48,047 bases of DNA, taken from an uncultured Rhizobium sp. Lineage in GTDB: Bacteria > Pseudomonadota > Alphaproteobacteria > Rhizobiales > Rhizobiaceae. The DNA lies in assembly GCA_945952245.1 (NCBI GenBank), contig CAMFHT010000002.1, positions 1 through 48,047 on the forward strand, in the 5' to 3' direction. Under the pieces are notes generated by a model. The model was not told the origin of the DNA. It saw only the letters and a list, made by a program, of their open reading frames with translations, and made no database searches. Shown here one piece after another: positions 40,914 to 48,047 of the stretch (its first letter is position 1; the number at the start of each line of letters is the position of its first letter). A program made the position numbers and the translations under genes.

Positions 40914-40927
40914 TGGTATCGATAACA
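40914..40927. promoter_or_regulatory. Degenerate GntR/IdnR-type operator
   Basis: TGGTATCGATAACA differs at one position from the TGTTATCGATAACA core of the perfect site at 44273-44288. It lies 28 bases from the lactonase start and 34 bases from the GlcG-like ATG, so one bound repressor could control both divergent genes. Confidence 0.75.
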
Positions 40928-40960
40928 CAGTTTCATTCCCAGGCAACAGGAATAGATGGC

Positions 40961-41380
40961 ATGGCCTTTGTGGAGACAAGTGCGAAATTGACCGACGAGG
41001 GTGTGGAGACGCTTCTCCGCGCGGCCATCGCAGCGGCGAAGGCCATGGGCCAGCCGCAATGCATCGCCATTACCGATGCGAGCGGCGTGGAACTCGCGAG
41101 TTTCCGCATGACGGGCTCGCGCTATCTCTCGGTCAGGAGCGCGCTTGCCAAGGCCCGGACAGCGGCCTCGATCAACGCGCCGAGCAACAGCGTGCCGGAG
41201 CATGCGAAGCTGCTGCTCGCGGCCGCGACCAAGGGCGAGGCTACGGGCCTGCGCGGCGGATTGCCGATCCGGGTGAACGGCACGCTGCTCGGCGGCATCG
41301 GGGTCGGGTCCGGCTCTGGCGAGCAGGACGAACAGGTGGCACGCGCGGCACTCGCCGCCATTGGCGCGGAGGACGTCTGA
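40961..41380 (+). CDS. GlcG/HbpS-type (DUF336) heme- or cofactor-binding protein
   Basis: 139 residues of the GlcG/HbpS fold, with CIAITDASGVELASFRMTGS near 28 and GGLPIRVNGTLLGGIGVGSGS at the end. The family is found in glycolate, diol and sugar-acid operons, where its role is unclear. The ATG at 40961 is chosen because AGGAATAG precedes it and the longer frame would include the operator. Its stop overlaps the next start by one base. Confidence 0.82.
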   Translation: MAFVETSAKLTDEGVETLLRAAIAAAKAMGQPQCIAITDASGVELASFRMTGSRYLSVRSALAKARTAASINAPSNSVPEHAKLLLAAATKGEATGLRGGLPIRVNGTLLGGIGVGSGSGEQDEQVARAALAAIGAEDV

Positions 41381-42249
41381 TGCGGATCGCCTTTCTCGGA
41401 ACGGGCCTGATGGGCGGGCCGATGGCGCGGCATCTTTCGGCGGAGCACGACATCACCGTCTGGAACCGCTCGCGCGAAAAGGCCGAGGCGCTCGCCGACG
41501 TGGCCCGTGTTGCGGAGACTGCGCCGGAAGCGGCGGAGGGCGCCGAAATCGTCATTTCCATGCTGATCGACGGGCCGGCGACGCGCGAGATCCTGGACGA
41601 GGGCGGCGTGATCGCCGCCGCCGCGCCCGGCGCGCTGATCATCGACATGGCTTCCGTCGAGCCGGACTGTGACCGTGGTCTTTCGAGGCTTGCGGCAGGG
41701 CTCGGCAAGGGGCTGATTGATGCGCCGGTCTCCGGCGGGGTTCGCGGGGCACAGGAACAGACGCTTTCGATCTTCGTCGGAGGCACGGAGGAAGAGTTCG
41801 AGGATGCCCTGCCCGTCCTCTCGCTGCTCGGCAGGCCGACCCATATGGGGCCGGTCGGCGCGGGCCAGACGGCAAAGCTCGCCAACCAGCTGATCGTCGC
41901 CGTCACCATCGGCGCGGTCGCCGAAGCCTTCACGCTCGCAAAGGCCGGCGGCTGCGATCTCGCGACGCTTCAGCAGGCACTGCGCGGCGGCTTTGCCGAC
42001 AGCCGCATTCTCGACCTTCATGGCGGGCGGATGGTGCGCGAGGATTTCAAGCCCGGCGGCCGCTCGGTGGCGCAGCTCAAGGATCTCGACAATGCGCTGG
42101 CGCTCGCAGCCGAACAGCACCTGACCCTGCCGCTTTCGGAAAGCGTGCGCGCGAGCTTCTTCGACCTCGTGAAGAACCGCGATGGCGGCGAGCTCGACCA
42201 CGCCGCCTACTACGTCTGGCTTCGGGAGATTCAAAAGCGCGTCAGCTGA
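41380..42249 (+). CDS. Beta-hydroxyacid dehydrogenase (3-hydroxyisobutyrate/tartronate-semialdehyde type)
   Basis: 289 residues. Rossmann motif GTGLMGGPMARHL at ~7-19, substrate motif DAPVSGGVRGAQEQTL near 115 and catalytic Lys in GQTAKLANQ near 165. The NAD(P)-dependent family acts on 3-hydroxyacids including tartronate semialdehyde, threonate and glyoxylate-level compounds. Coupled to the GlcG-like gene by TGATG. Its end overlaps the convergent idnD by 8 bases. Substrate unknown; a second paralogue is at 45629. Confidence 0.9.
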   Translation: MRIAFLGTGLMGGPMARHLSAEHDITVWNRSREKAEALADVARVAETAPEAAEGAEIVISMLIDGPATREILDEGGVIAAAAPGALIIDMASVEPDCDRGLSRLAAGLGKGLIDAPVSGGVRGAQEQTLSIFVGGTEEEFEDALPVLSLLGRPTHMGPVGAGQTAKLANQLIVAVTIGAVAEAFTLAKAGGCDLATLQQALRGGFADSRILDLHGGRMVREDFKPGGRSVAQLKDLDNALALAAEQHLTLPLSESVRASFFDLVKNRDGGELDHAAYYVWLREIQKRVS

Positions 42250-43273
42250 AGGCAATCTGAGCCTTCATGGCGCGGCTTCGGTCGGAGGCGATCTCGAAGG
42301 CGGAGATGGCGTCTGCGAGCGGCACGGTGTGGGTGATCAGCGGCTTCACGTCGATGAGGCCCTTGCGCATCAGCTCCACGCCGACAGCGAATTCCGCATG
42401 GAAGCGGAAGGAGCCGCGCAGTTCGAGCTCTTTCGACGTGATCGCCATCATCGGCAGGCTCATGTCGCCGCCGAGGCCGAGCTGCACGATGATGCCGCGG
42501 GGACGGAGTGCGGCGATGCCCGAGGCCAGTGCAGCTGGCGCGCCGGAGCATTCGTAGAGCACGTCGAACGTCCCCTTGTCGCCATTGTAGGCAGAGAGAG
42601 CCTCCGGCTCGTCCCTGGTGTTGATGACGCGGTCGGCGCCTGCATTGCGGGCCATGGCGAGCGTGAAGTCGGAAAGGTCGGTCGCGACGATTTCGGCGGC
42701 ACCCGCCCGGCGGGCGGCGATGATCGACAGCAGGCCGATCGGGCCGCAGCCCGTTACCAGCACGCGGCGGCCGAGAAGCTCCCCCGCCCGGCGGGTGGCA
42801 TGCAGCGTCACCGCCAGCGGTTCCGCCATGGCCGCCTCCCCCGCCGAAAGTCCATCCGCCGGCACGCACTGGATCGCATCTGCAACCAGCACTTCGCGGA
42901 AGGCACCCTGGATGTGCGGGAAAGGCATGGCACTGCCGTAGAACCGCATGTTCAGGCACTGGTTCGGCAGGCCGTCGAGGCAGTAGCGGCAATGCCGGCA
43001 GGGCCGCGAGGGCGAGACGGCGACGAGCTGGCCCCGTTCGAGCCCCGTCACACCGGCGCCGAGCTCTTCGACATGGGCGGAGACCTCGTGGCCGAGGATC
43101 ATCGGCTCCTTCAGCCGGACGGCACCGAAACCGCCATGATTGTAGTAATGCAGATCCGAACCGCAGACCCCGCCGGTCGCGAGCCGAAGCCGGACCTGGC
43201 CGGGCCCGAGCTCTTCGACGGGCCGTTCTTCGATGCGGACATCCTTGGCCGCATGTGCCACAATCGCCTTCAT
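42242..43273 (-). CDS. idnD: Zinc-dependent L-idonate 5-dehydrogenase
   Basis: 343 residues of the medium-chain alcohol dehydrogenase class. Catalytic zinc: Cys37 in GGVCGSDLHYY, His in GHEVSAHVEE near 62, Glu later; structural zinc: four Cys in PCRHCRYCLDGLPNQC. Cofactor motif GCGPIGLLS near 175. The HYYNHGGFGAVRLKEPMILGHE phrase is a hallmark I associate with IdnD, which oxidises L-idonate to 5-ketogluconate. It follows the 2-hydroxyacid dehydrogenase by 10 bases in one operon read from the operator at 44273. Confidence 0.88.
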   Translation of the reverse strand: MKAIVAHAAKDVRIEERPVEELGPGQVRLRLATGGVCGSDLHYYNHGGFGAVRLKEPMILGHEVSAHVEELGAGVTGLERGQLVAVSPSRPCRHCRYCLDGLPNQCLNMRFYGSAMPFPHIQGAFREVLVADAIQCVPADGLSAGEAAMAEPLAVTLHATRRAGELLGRRVLVTGCGPIGLLSIIAARRAGAAEIVATDLSDFTLAMARNAGADRVINTRDEPEALSAYNGDKGTFDVLYECSGAPAALASGIAALRPRGIIVQLGLGGDMSLPMMAITSKELELRGSFRFHAEFAVGVELMRKGLIDVKPLITHTVPLADAISAFEIASDRSRAMKAQIAFS

Positions 43274-43283
43274 GGATGATCCC

Positions 43284-44237
43284 TCAGAGAACCGGTGTGA
43301 GAAGCGGAGCGCCGGAGAAATGGGCGGTCAGGTTGTCGCGCATCAGCTGGCCCATGGCTTTGCGGGTCTCGACAGTGCCGGAACCGTGATGCGGCTGCAG
43401 GAGCACGTTCGAAAGCGTCAGCAGGCGCGGATCGAAGACGGGCTCGCTCTCGAACACGTCGAGCGCAGCCGATCCGAGCTTGCCTGTCGTCAGCGCCTCG
43501 ATGAGCGCCTCCTCGTCGACGTTGGAGCCGCGGGAAATGTTGACCAGCATTCCTTCCGGACCGAGCGCCGCAATGACCTCGCGTCCGACGATATGCCGCG
43601 TCTCGGCGGTCGCGGCGAGCGCCACGAACAGCACGTCGGTCTGGCGTGCGAGCTCAACGGGATCGGCGACATAGACGAAACCTTCCGCCTCCGCTTCCGC
43701 CTTCGGCGCGCGGCTGGAATAGGAGATCGGCATGTCGAAGCCCTTCAGGCGGCGGGCGATCTCGAAGCCGATGCGGCCGAGGCCGAGAATGCCGGCACGC
43801 CGCCCCCAGGCACGGCGCGTGAGCGGGAAGCCGCCCTTGGCGGTCCAGCTGCCATCCCGTGCCCAGCGCTCCGCGGCGGGAATGCCGCGGGCTTGCGCGA
43901 GCATCATGGCAACCGCGAGATCGGCCACGTCCTTGGTCAGCACGTCCGGCGTGTTGGTGAGGTGAATGCCACGCGCCCTGCAGGCTTCGACGTCGACCGC
44001 ATCATAACCGACGCCATAGACCGAGATGATCTCGAGCTTCGGGCAGGCCTCGATGATCGCCCGGCTCGCGCCGAGATCACCGCGGGTGGCGATGCCCCTG
44101 ACATTACCGCCGACACGGGCGAGAAAGGCCGCCTTGTCCGCCGCTTCGAAATAGCGGTGCACGGTGAAGGCGTCATTGAGCGGCTCTTCATCCCAGGCAG
44201 GGTAGGATCCGAGCTGAAGGATCTCGGGTTTGGTCAT
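43284..44237 (-). CDS. D-isomer-specific 2-hydroxyacid dehydrogenase (2-ketogluconate/glyoxylate reductase type)
   Basis: 317 residues. Cofactor motif GLGRIGFEIARRL near 150, catalytic Arg in NISRGSNVDE, Glu near 262 and His in QPHHGSGTVET. Members reduce glyoxylate, hydroxypyruvate or 2-ketogluconate. The context suggests reduction of 2-ketogluconate to gluconate. GGGAGGGAAG precedes the ATG at 44237; the open frame continuing to 45485 is antisense to two genes and rejected. First gene on the left arm of the divergent GntR-type promoter. Confidence 0.9.
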   Translation of the reverse strand: MTKPEILQLGSYPAWDEEPLNDAFTVHRYFEAADKAAFLARVGGNVRGIATRGDLGASRAIIEACPKLEIISVYGVGYDAVDVEACRARGIHLTNTPDVLTKDVADLAVAMMLAQARGIPAAERWARDGSWTAKGGFPLTRRAWGRRAGILGLGRIGFEIARRLKGFDMPISYSSRAPKAEAEAEGFVYVADPVELARQTDVLFVALAATAETRHIVGREVIAALGPEGMLVNISRGSNVDEEALIEALTTGKLGSAALDVFESEPVFDPRLLTLSNVLLQPHHGSGTVETRKAMGQLMRDNLTAHFSGAPLLTPVL

Positions 44238-44262
44238 CGGGTCTTCCCTCCCAGGAAACGGC

Positions 44263-44291
44263 TTGACAGCAAATGTTATCGATAACATAAA
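44263..44291 (+). promoter_or_regulatory. Promoter with embedded perfect GntR/IdnR-type operator
   Basis: TTGACA (44263-44268) and CATAAA (44286-44291) are separated by 17 bases, and between them lies the perfect 16-base palindrome ATGTTATCGATAACAT (44273-44288). The arms ATGTTA/TAACAT with a 4-base centre are those of the E. coli GntR/IdnR operator. Binding would occlude RNA polymerase. The site also sits 36 bases from the divergent gene at 44237, so both arms of the regulon can be controlled. Confidence 0.85.
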
Positions 44292-44333
44292 CGGTCTCGA
44301 CAGCACTTGTCGAGACAAAAAGCGGAGGAATGG

Positions 44334-45092
44334 ATGTCGCTTGCTCTTTTCGGTCTCAAGGGCCGCCGTGCGCTGATTACGGGCTCTTCGCAGGGCATAG
44401 GACTGGCGCTCGCCAAGGGCCTCGCGGCTGCGGGGGCAGAGGTCGTGCTGAACGGACGAGACGCGGCAAAACTCGATGCGGCGCTTGGCGAAATGCCCGT
44501 GGGCACGGCGACGCTCGCCTTCGACGTGACCGATCATGCCGCGGCCCGCGACGCGGTGGACCGCTTCGAGGCGGAGACGGGACCGATCGACATTCTCGTC
44601 AACAATGCCGGCATGCAGCACCGCTCGCCGCTGGAGGATTTCCCGGCGGAGGCCTTCGAACGGCTCCTGCAGACGAACATCGCCTCCGTCTTCCATGTCG
44701 GCCAGGCCGTGGCGCGCCACATGATCACGCGCGGCCGCGGCAAGATCATCAACATCGCGAGCGTCCAGACGGCGCTCGCCCGTCCCTCGATCGCGCCCTA
44801 TACGGCCACCAAGGGCGCCGTCGGCAACCTGACCAAGGGCATGGCGACCGACTGGGCGAAGCATGGGCTGCAGTGCAATGCGATCGCGCCCGGCTATTTC
44901 GACACTCCGCTCAATGCCGCGCTCGTGGCGGATCCGGCCTTCTCCGCCTGGCTCGAAAAGCGCACGCCCGCAGGCCGCTGGGGCAAGGTGGACGAACTCG
45001 TCGGCGCCTGCATCTTCCTCGCTTCCGACGCGTCCTCTTTCGTCAACGGCCATATCCTCTATGTAGATGGCGGGATCACCGCTTCGCTCTGA
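44334..45092 (+). CDS. idnO: SDR-family gluconate 5-dehydrogenase
   Basis: 252 residues. Motifs: TGSSQGIGLALAKGL cofactor loop, NNAGMQHRSPLEDF (the MQHR signature is shared with IdnO/Gno proteins), Ser in IASVQTALARPS, Tyr-x3-Lys in YTATKGAVGNLTKGMA, and C-terminal VDGGITASL. It interconverts 5-ketogluconate and D-gluconate. GCGGAGG precedes the ATG at 44334 by about 7 bases. First gene of the right operon under the GntR-type site. Confidence 0.92.
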   Translation: MSLALFGLKGRRALITGSSQGIGLALAKGLAAAGAEVVLNGRDAAKLDAALGEMPVGTATLAFDVTDHAAARDAVDRFEAETGPIDILVNNAGMQHRSPLEDFPAEAFERLLQTNIASVFHVGQAVARHMITRGRGKIINIASVQTALARPSIAPYTATKGAVGNLTKGMATDWAKHGLQCNAIAPGYFDTPLNAALVADPAFSAWLEKRTPAGRWGKVDELVGACIFLASDASSFVNGHILYVDGGITASL

Positions 45093-45134
45093 CGAAGCGG
45101 CCTTTCGGCAGACCTGCGAGCAAGAGGACCTCGG

Positions 45135-45632
45135 ATGAAGTACGTGATCATGGGCGTTTCCGGCAGCGGCAAGTCCTCCGTCGGCGAGGCGCTGTCGAGG
45201 GCGATCGGCGCGCCCTACTTCGATGGCGACGACCTGCACCCGGCAGCGAACATCGCCAAGATGAGTGCCGGCATTCCGCTCGATGACGAAGACCGCTGGC
45301 CCTGGCTGGAAAAGGTGGGCGAGTGTCTCGCCACCCATCCGGGCGCGATCATCATCGGCTGCTCGGCGCTGAAGCGCATCTACCGCGACCATATCCGCAG
45401 CGCGGCTGGCAGCGAGGTCACCTTCATCCACCTTGCCGGACCAAAGGCGCTGATTGCCGAGCGGATGAAGCACCGGAGCGGTCATTTCATGCCGGGGTCG
45501 CTGCTGGACAGCCAGTTCGCGGCCCTGGAGCCGCCGTCACAGGACGAAAAGTCGGTGACGGTCTCGATCGATCAGCCGCTGGACGCGATCGTTTCCGAAA
45601 TCCTCGGCGATCTCGGGGGAGATAAGCCATGA
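45135..45632 (+). CDS. gntK: Gluconokinase
   Basis: 165 residues, the standard length. P-loop GVSGSGKSS at ~7-15, FDGDDLHPAANIAKMSAGIPLDDEDR is not quoted in full but its DGDDLHP and DDDR-type motifs mark the GntK/IdnK family, and CSALKRIYRD is the conserved acceptor-site segment. It phosphorylates gluconate to 6-phosphogluconate with ATP. It follows idnO by 42 bases and overlaps the next gene by 4 bases. Confidence 0.95.
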   Translation: MKYVIMGVSGSGKSSVGEALSRAIGAPYFDGDDLHPAANIAKMSAGIPLDDEDRWPWLEKVGECLATHPGAIIIGCSALKRIYRDHIRSAAGSEVTFIHLAGPKALIAERMKHRSGHFMPGSLLDSQFAALEPPSQDEKSVTVSIDQPLDAIVSEILGDLGGDKP

Positions 45633-46516
45633 GCAACCGGGTTGCGCTCATCGGGGCCGGCGCCATGGGTGGCGCGATCGGCCGGCGTCTCCTCGAAACG
45701 GGCAATCGCCTCACCGTCTTCGATCCGCACCCCGAAAAGGTCGCGGCTCTCGCGGAGCTTGGCGCGCAGGCAGCGGCGACGGCTGCGGACGCTGCTGCTC
45801 AATCCGACTTCGTCATCCTCAGCCTCAATTCGCCGGTCATCGTGCGCGCCGCCGTGTTCGGCGCAGGCGGTGTTGCGGAAGGCGCAAGGCCCGGTACGCT
45901 GATCATCGACATGTCCTCGATCGATCCCGACGCCACGAAGGCGCTGGCGGCGGAGGCGGAGGAAAGAGGCCTGCGCTGGGTGGATAGCCCGCTTTCCGGC
46001 GGCGCGCCGAAGGCGCTGACGGGCGAGCTGACACTGATGGCCGGGGGCACGGAGGAGGACGTGGCGGCGGCCTATGCGGTGCTGAAGCACGTGGCCAGCA
46101 ACTACACCCACATGGGCCCCTCCGGCGCCGGACAGACGACGAAGCTCATCAATCAGGTGCTCTGCGGGCTGAACTTCCTCGCTGTCGCCGAGGCGACGCA
46201 ACTGGCGCTCGATGCCGGCGTGGATGCCGCGAAGATACCGCAGGCGCTCAAGGGCGGGCGGGCCGACAGCGCGATCCTGCAGGAATACATGCCGCGCTTC
46301 GTCACCAAGGATTACCGCCGTACGGGCCGCATCGACAACATGGTGAAGGATCTGAACGGCGCGCAGGATCTCGCGCGCCGCACGAATACCGCCATGCCGC
46401 TGACCGCGGTCTGCGCCGAGATCCACCGCATGCTGACGGCCGCCGGCCTCGGAGGAGAGGACCAGGCGGCGCTGATGGAATTCTTCCGGGGAGCGAGAAG
46501 GGACAATCTAGAATGA
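45629..46516 (+). CDS. Beta-hydroxyacid dehydrogenase (3-hydroxyisobutyrate/threonate type), second paralogue
   Basis: 295 residues. GAGAMGGAIGRRL cofactor motif at ~9-21, DSPLSGGAPKALTGEL substrate motif near 120 and catalytic Lys in GQTTKLINQ near 170. More like L-threonate dehydrogenase-type proteins than valine-pathway enzymes, though this cannot be settled by eye. It sits between gluconokinase and a small protein with 4-base overlaps at both ends, so it is part of the sugar-acid operon. Confidence 0.9.
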   Translation: MSNRVALIGAGAMGGAIGRRLLETGNRLTVFDPHPEKVAALAELGAQAAATAADAAAQSDFVILSLNSPVIVRAAVFGAGGVAEGARPGTLIIDMSSIDPDATKALAAEAEERGLRWVDSPLSGGAPKALTGELTLMAGGTEEDVAAAYAVLKHVASNYTHMGPSGAGQTTKLINQVLCGLNFLAVAEATQLALDAGVDAAKIPQALKGGRADSAILQEYMPRFVTKDYRRTGRIDNMVKDLNGAQDLARRTNTAMPLTAVCAEIHRMLTAAGLGGEDQAALMEFFRGARRDNLE

Positions 46517-46845
46517 TCACGCGCTTTGCATTGTTCGACGGCCACGTGAAGTCGGGCCATCAGGAGGCCTTCCGCAAGGAGGTGCTGGAAACACTTCTGC
46601 CGATGTGGAAGCGGTTTCCGGGTGCGCTCTGCGTCCGCGTCTGCTTCGCCGAAAGCCGCGACGAGGGTGCGCCGGACTACCCGCTGATCCTCGCCGTCGG
46701 CTATCCCGACATGGCAGCCGTCGAGGCCGCGCTGGCAAGCCCGATCCGCATGGAATCGCGGGCGGCGACGGAAGCGGTTCTCGCCCGCCATTTCGAAGGC
46801 AGGGTGCATCACCACGTTACCACGGCGCACGAATTTCCGCTTTGA
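46513..46845 (+). CDS. Small ferredoxin-like-fold (Dabb/EthD-like) protein
   Basis: 110 residues. Starts ITRFALFDGHVKSGHQEAFRK, continues with a long amphipathic helix and a second beta-alpha unit, and has a His-rich C-terminus (HHHVTTAHEF). The size and pattern suggest a dimeric alpha+beta barrel protein. The function is not known to me. The stop of the previous gene overlaps its start by 4 bases and the repressor gene follows after 68 bases. Confidence 0.75.
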   Translation: MITRFALFDGHVKSGHQEAFRKEVLETLLPMWKRFPGALCVRVCFAESRDEGAPDYPLILAVGYPDMAAVEAALASPIRMESRAATEAVLARHFEGRVHHHVTTAHEFPL

Positions 46846-46913
46846 CCGCGGCGCTTGCATTGGCGGCGCAAAAACGGTTCACTGCGCACCAAATCGGCTC
46901 AGCGGATGACGGA

Positions 46914-47927
46914 ATGAAGGACAGGAACAAGACCCCCACCATGGCGGACATCGCCCGGATCACGGGCGTCTCGCCCATGACGGTCTCCCGCGCCTTCAAG
47001 TCCGACAGCCGCATCAGCGCGGAGACGCGCGAGGCGATCCTGAAGGCGGCGGAGGACCTCGGCTATGTCTTCGATAGTGCCGCCTCGAGCCTCAGATCGC
47101 AGAAGACGGATTTCGTGGCCGTCACCATTCCCTCGATCAACAATGCGAACTTTGCCGACACCGTCGGCGGGCTCTCGGAAGTGCTTGCCTCCCGCGGAAT
47201 GCAGATCCTGCTCGGCTACACCAATTACGACATGCAGGAGGAGGAGCGGCTGATCGAGCAGCTGCTCCGCCGAAAGCCGCAGGCGATCGTCGTGACCGGC
47301 GGCAAGCACACCCCGCGGGCCCGCAAGCTGCTCGAGAACGCCCACATCCCCGTCATCGAGACCTGGGACGTGCCGGCGGAACCGATCGGCCACTATGTCG
47401 GGTTTTCCAACGCGCTCGCGGTCCGGGAAATGGTCGATCACTTCGTGGAAGTCGGCTATCGCAAGATCGCCTTCATCGGCGGCGATGCCGGCCGCGACAC
47501 CCGCGGCTCCGACCGCCGTCACGGCTTCATCGAGGCGATGAAGGCGCACGGGCTCGACGCTTCTCGCCTGATCGCTGCCGGCACGCCGCCGATTTCGATG
47601 CGCGAGGGGGCGAATGCCATGGCCCGCCTGCTGCACGACCTGCCGGATACGGAAGCGGTCATCTGCGTCTCCGACCTCTCGGCCTTCGGCGCGCTGACCG
47701 AATGCCAGCGCCGCGGCATCGCCGTTCCCCAGCGCATCGCCATCGGCGGCTTCGGCGATTACGAGATCGGCGGCATTTCGGTGCCGACGCTCACCACCAT
47801 CAACGCCCGCGCCCGTGAAATCGGAATCAGCACCGGCGTGATGATCCTCGACATTGTCGACGGCGTTGAAGACATCGGCCACGTCGGCATCGAGCCGCAG
47901 CTGATCGTCAGGCAGAGTTCGCTGTAG
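46914..47927 (+). CDS. gntR: LacI-family gluconate-type repressor
   Basis: 337 residues. LacI helix-turn-helix MADIARITGVSPMTVSRAF at ~8-26, then hinge and periplasmic-binding-like core. The phrases IPSINNANFADTVGG, GYTNYDMQEEE, TGGKHTPRARKLL and VIETWDVPAEPIGHYVGFSN strongly resemble E. coli GntR. That protein represses gluconate genes by binding ATGTTA-N4-TAACAT, exactly the form of the site at 44273. The ATG at 46914 follows GGATGACGGA. It is expected to release on gluconate or a derivative and to control both arms of the cluster, probably also 40914. Confidence 0.92.
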   Translation: MKDRNKTPTMADIARITGVSPMTVSRAFKSDSRISAETREAILKAAEDLGYVFDSAASSLRSQKTDFVAVTIPSINNANFADTVGGLSEVLASRGMQILLGYTNYDMQEEERLIEQLLRRKPQAIVVTGGKHTPRARKLLENAHIPVIETWDVPAEPIGHYVGFSNALAVREMVDHFVEVGYRKIAFIGGDAGRDTRGSDRRHGFIEAMKAHGLDASRLIAAGTPPISMREGANAMARLLHDLPDTEAVICVSDLSAFGALTECQRRGIAVPQRIAIGGFGDYEIGGISVPTLTTINARAREIGISTGVMILDIVDGVEDIGHVGIEPQLIVRQSSL

Positions 47928-48047
47928 GGGGATGTCTTCTCGCCCCTGGCGGGCGCGAGGGGTGGTTCTTCAACGCTAGGCTTGAGTCTGAAGCCCCCTC
48001 ATCCGCCTGCCGGCACCTTCTCCCCGCCGGGGAGAAGAGACAAGCGG
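47928..48047. repeat. RIME-like rhizobial intergenic repeat and hairpins
   Basis: From about 47992 the sequence CCCCCTCATCCGCCTGCCGG, followed by the perfect palindrome CTTCTCCCC-GCC-GGGGAGAAG (48017-48037), matches the RIME1-type mosaic element frequent between genes in rhizobia. It runs to the window end. Just after the repressor stop, CGCCC-CTGGC-GGGCG (47941-47955) is a small hairpin that may terminate the gnt operon; its U-tract is weak. Confidence 0.75.

Noticed and set aside
44238-45485. N-terminal extension of the 2-hydroxyacid dehydrogenase frame
   Set aside because: It is antisense to idnO and gntK and covers the operator; the ATG at 44237 has a strong ribosome-binding site.
1-48047. 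CRISPR arrays, tRNA or rRNA genes, insertion sequences, phage genes
   Set aside because: No regularly spaced repeats, no tRNA-like cloverleaf noticed, and no transposase, integrase or phage-type protein among the frames.

Overview
The window is high-GC, densely coded chromosome or large-replicon DNA from an alphaproteobacterium, most likely a Rhizobiaceae member (Rhizobium, Ensifer/Sinorhizobium or Shinella type). This rests on gene content (Lrp-type putR divergent from a fused putA, a stachydrine-type flavoenzyme, rhizobial-style catabolic clusters), on operons packed with 4-bp ATGA overlaps, and on a RIME-like intergenic repeat at the right end. The genus is an inference. Bases 1-49 are not biological: they are an Illumina Nextera i5 adapter, so genomic sequence starts at base 50 and the left gene is cut there.

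Layout. (i) 50-3602, minus strand: a four-gene set matching the mycobacterial decaprenylphosphoryl-arabinose pathway: HAD-UbiA fusion, GtrA, DprE1-like FAD oxidase and a truncated DprE2-like SDR. (ii) 3844-9663: two old-yellow-enzyme/TMADH-type flavoproteins on either side of a TetR regulator, plus an LDH2-type dehydrogenase. This is probably N-methyl amino acid (proline betaine type) catabolism, and it lies next to (iii) putA/putR (9921-14239), which would take up released proline. (iv) 14368-15288: EamA exporter. (v) 15419-23509: a YdeP-type molybdoenzyme, a membrane cytochrome c, a caa3-like oxidase (CoxB with fused cytochrome c, CoxA, CoxC), a small membrane protein, CtaG and another cytochrome c, with a convergent diheme cytochrome c. 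CoxA keeps all metal ligands but lacks the usual D-channel entry Asp and the K-channel Thr and Lys. (vi) 24564-27720: marR-emrB-emrA efflux operon. (vii) 27859-31115: DUF2231 membrane protein, secreted sorbosone-dehydrogenase-like beta-propeller, ferritin-like protein, esterase and a small acidic protein.

(viii) 31201-39958 is the best candidate for an undescribed system. A NicX-like ring-cleaving dioxygenase, an acyl-CoA-dehydrogenase-fold flavoprotein without the usual catalytic Glu, an SRPBCC-alpha/beta-hydrolase fusion, a TetR regulator, a glutamine-synthetase-like gamma-glutamyl ligase, a flavin reductase and an APC permease are transcribed together. A perfect 20-bp palindrome lies before the first gene, and an SDR is divergent. 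Together they suggest uptake, gamma-glutamylation, flavin-dependent oxygenation and ring opening of an unknown nitrogenous (hetero)aromatic or amine.

(ix) 39998-47927: sugar-acid catabolism. SMP-30 lactonase, GlcG-like protein, two beta-hydroxyacid dehydrogenases, L-idonate 5-dehydrogenase, a D-2-hydroxyacid dehydrogenase, gluconate 5-dehydrogenase, gluconokinase and a LacI-family gluconate-type repressor. A perfect ATGTTA-N4-TAACAT palindrome, the known GntR/IdnR operator form, sits inside the divergent promoter at 44263-44291, with a degenerate copy at 40914. No tRNA, rRNA, CRISPR array, transposase or integrase was seen, and no gene-free stretch exceeds about 300 bases.
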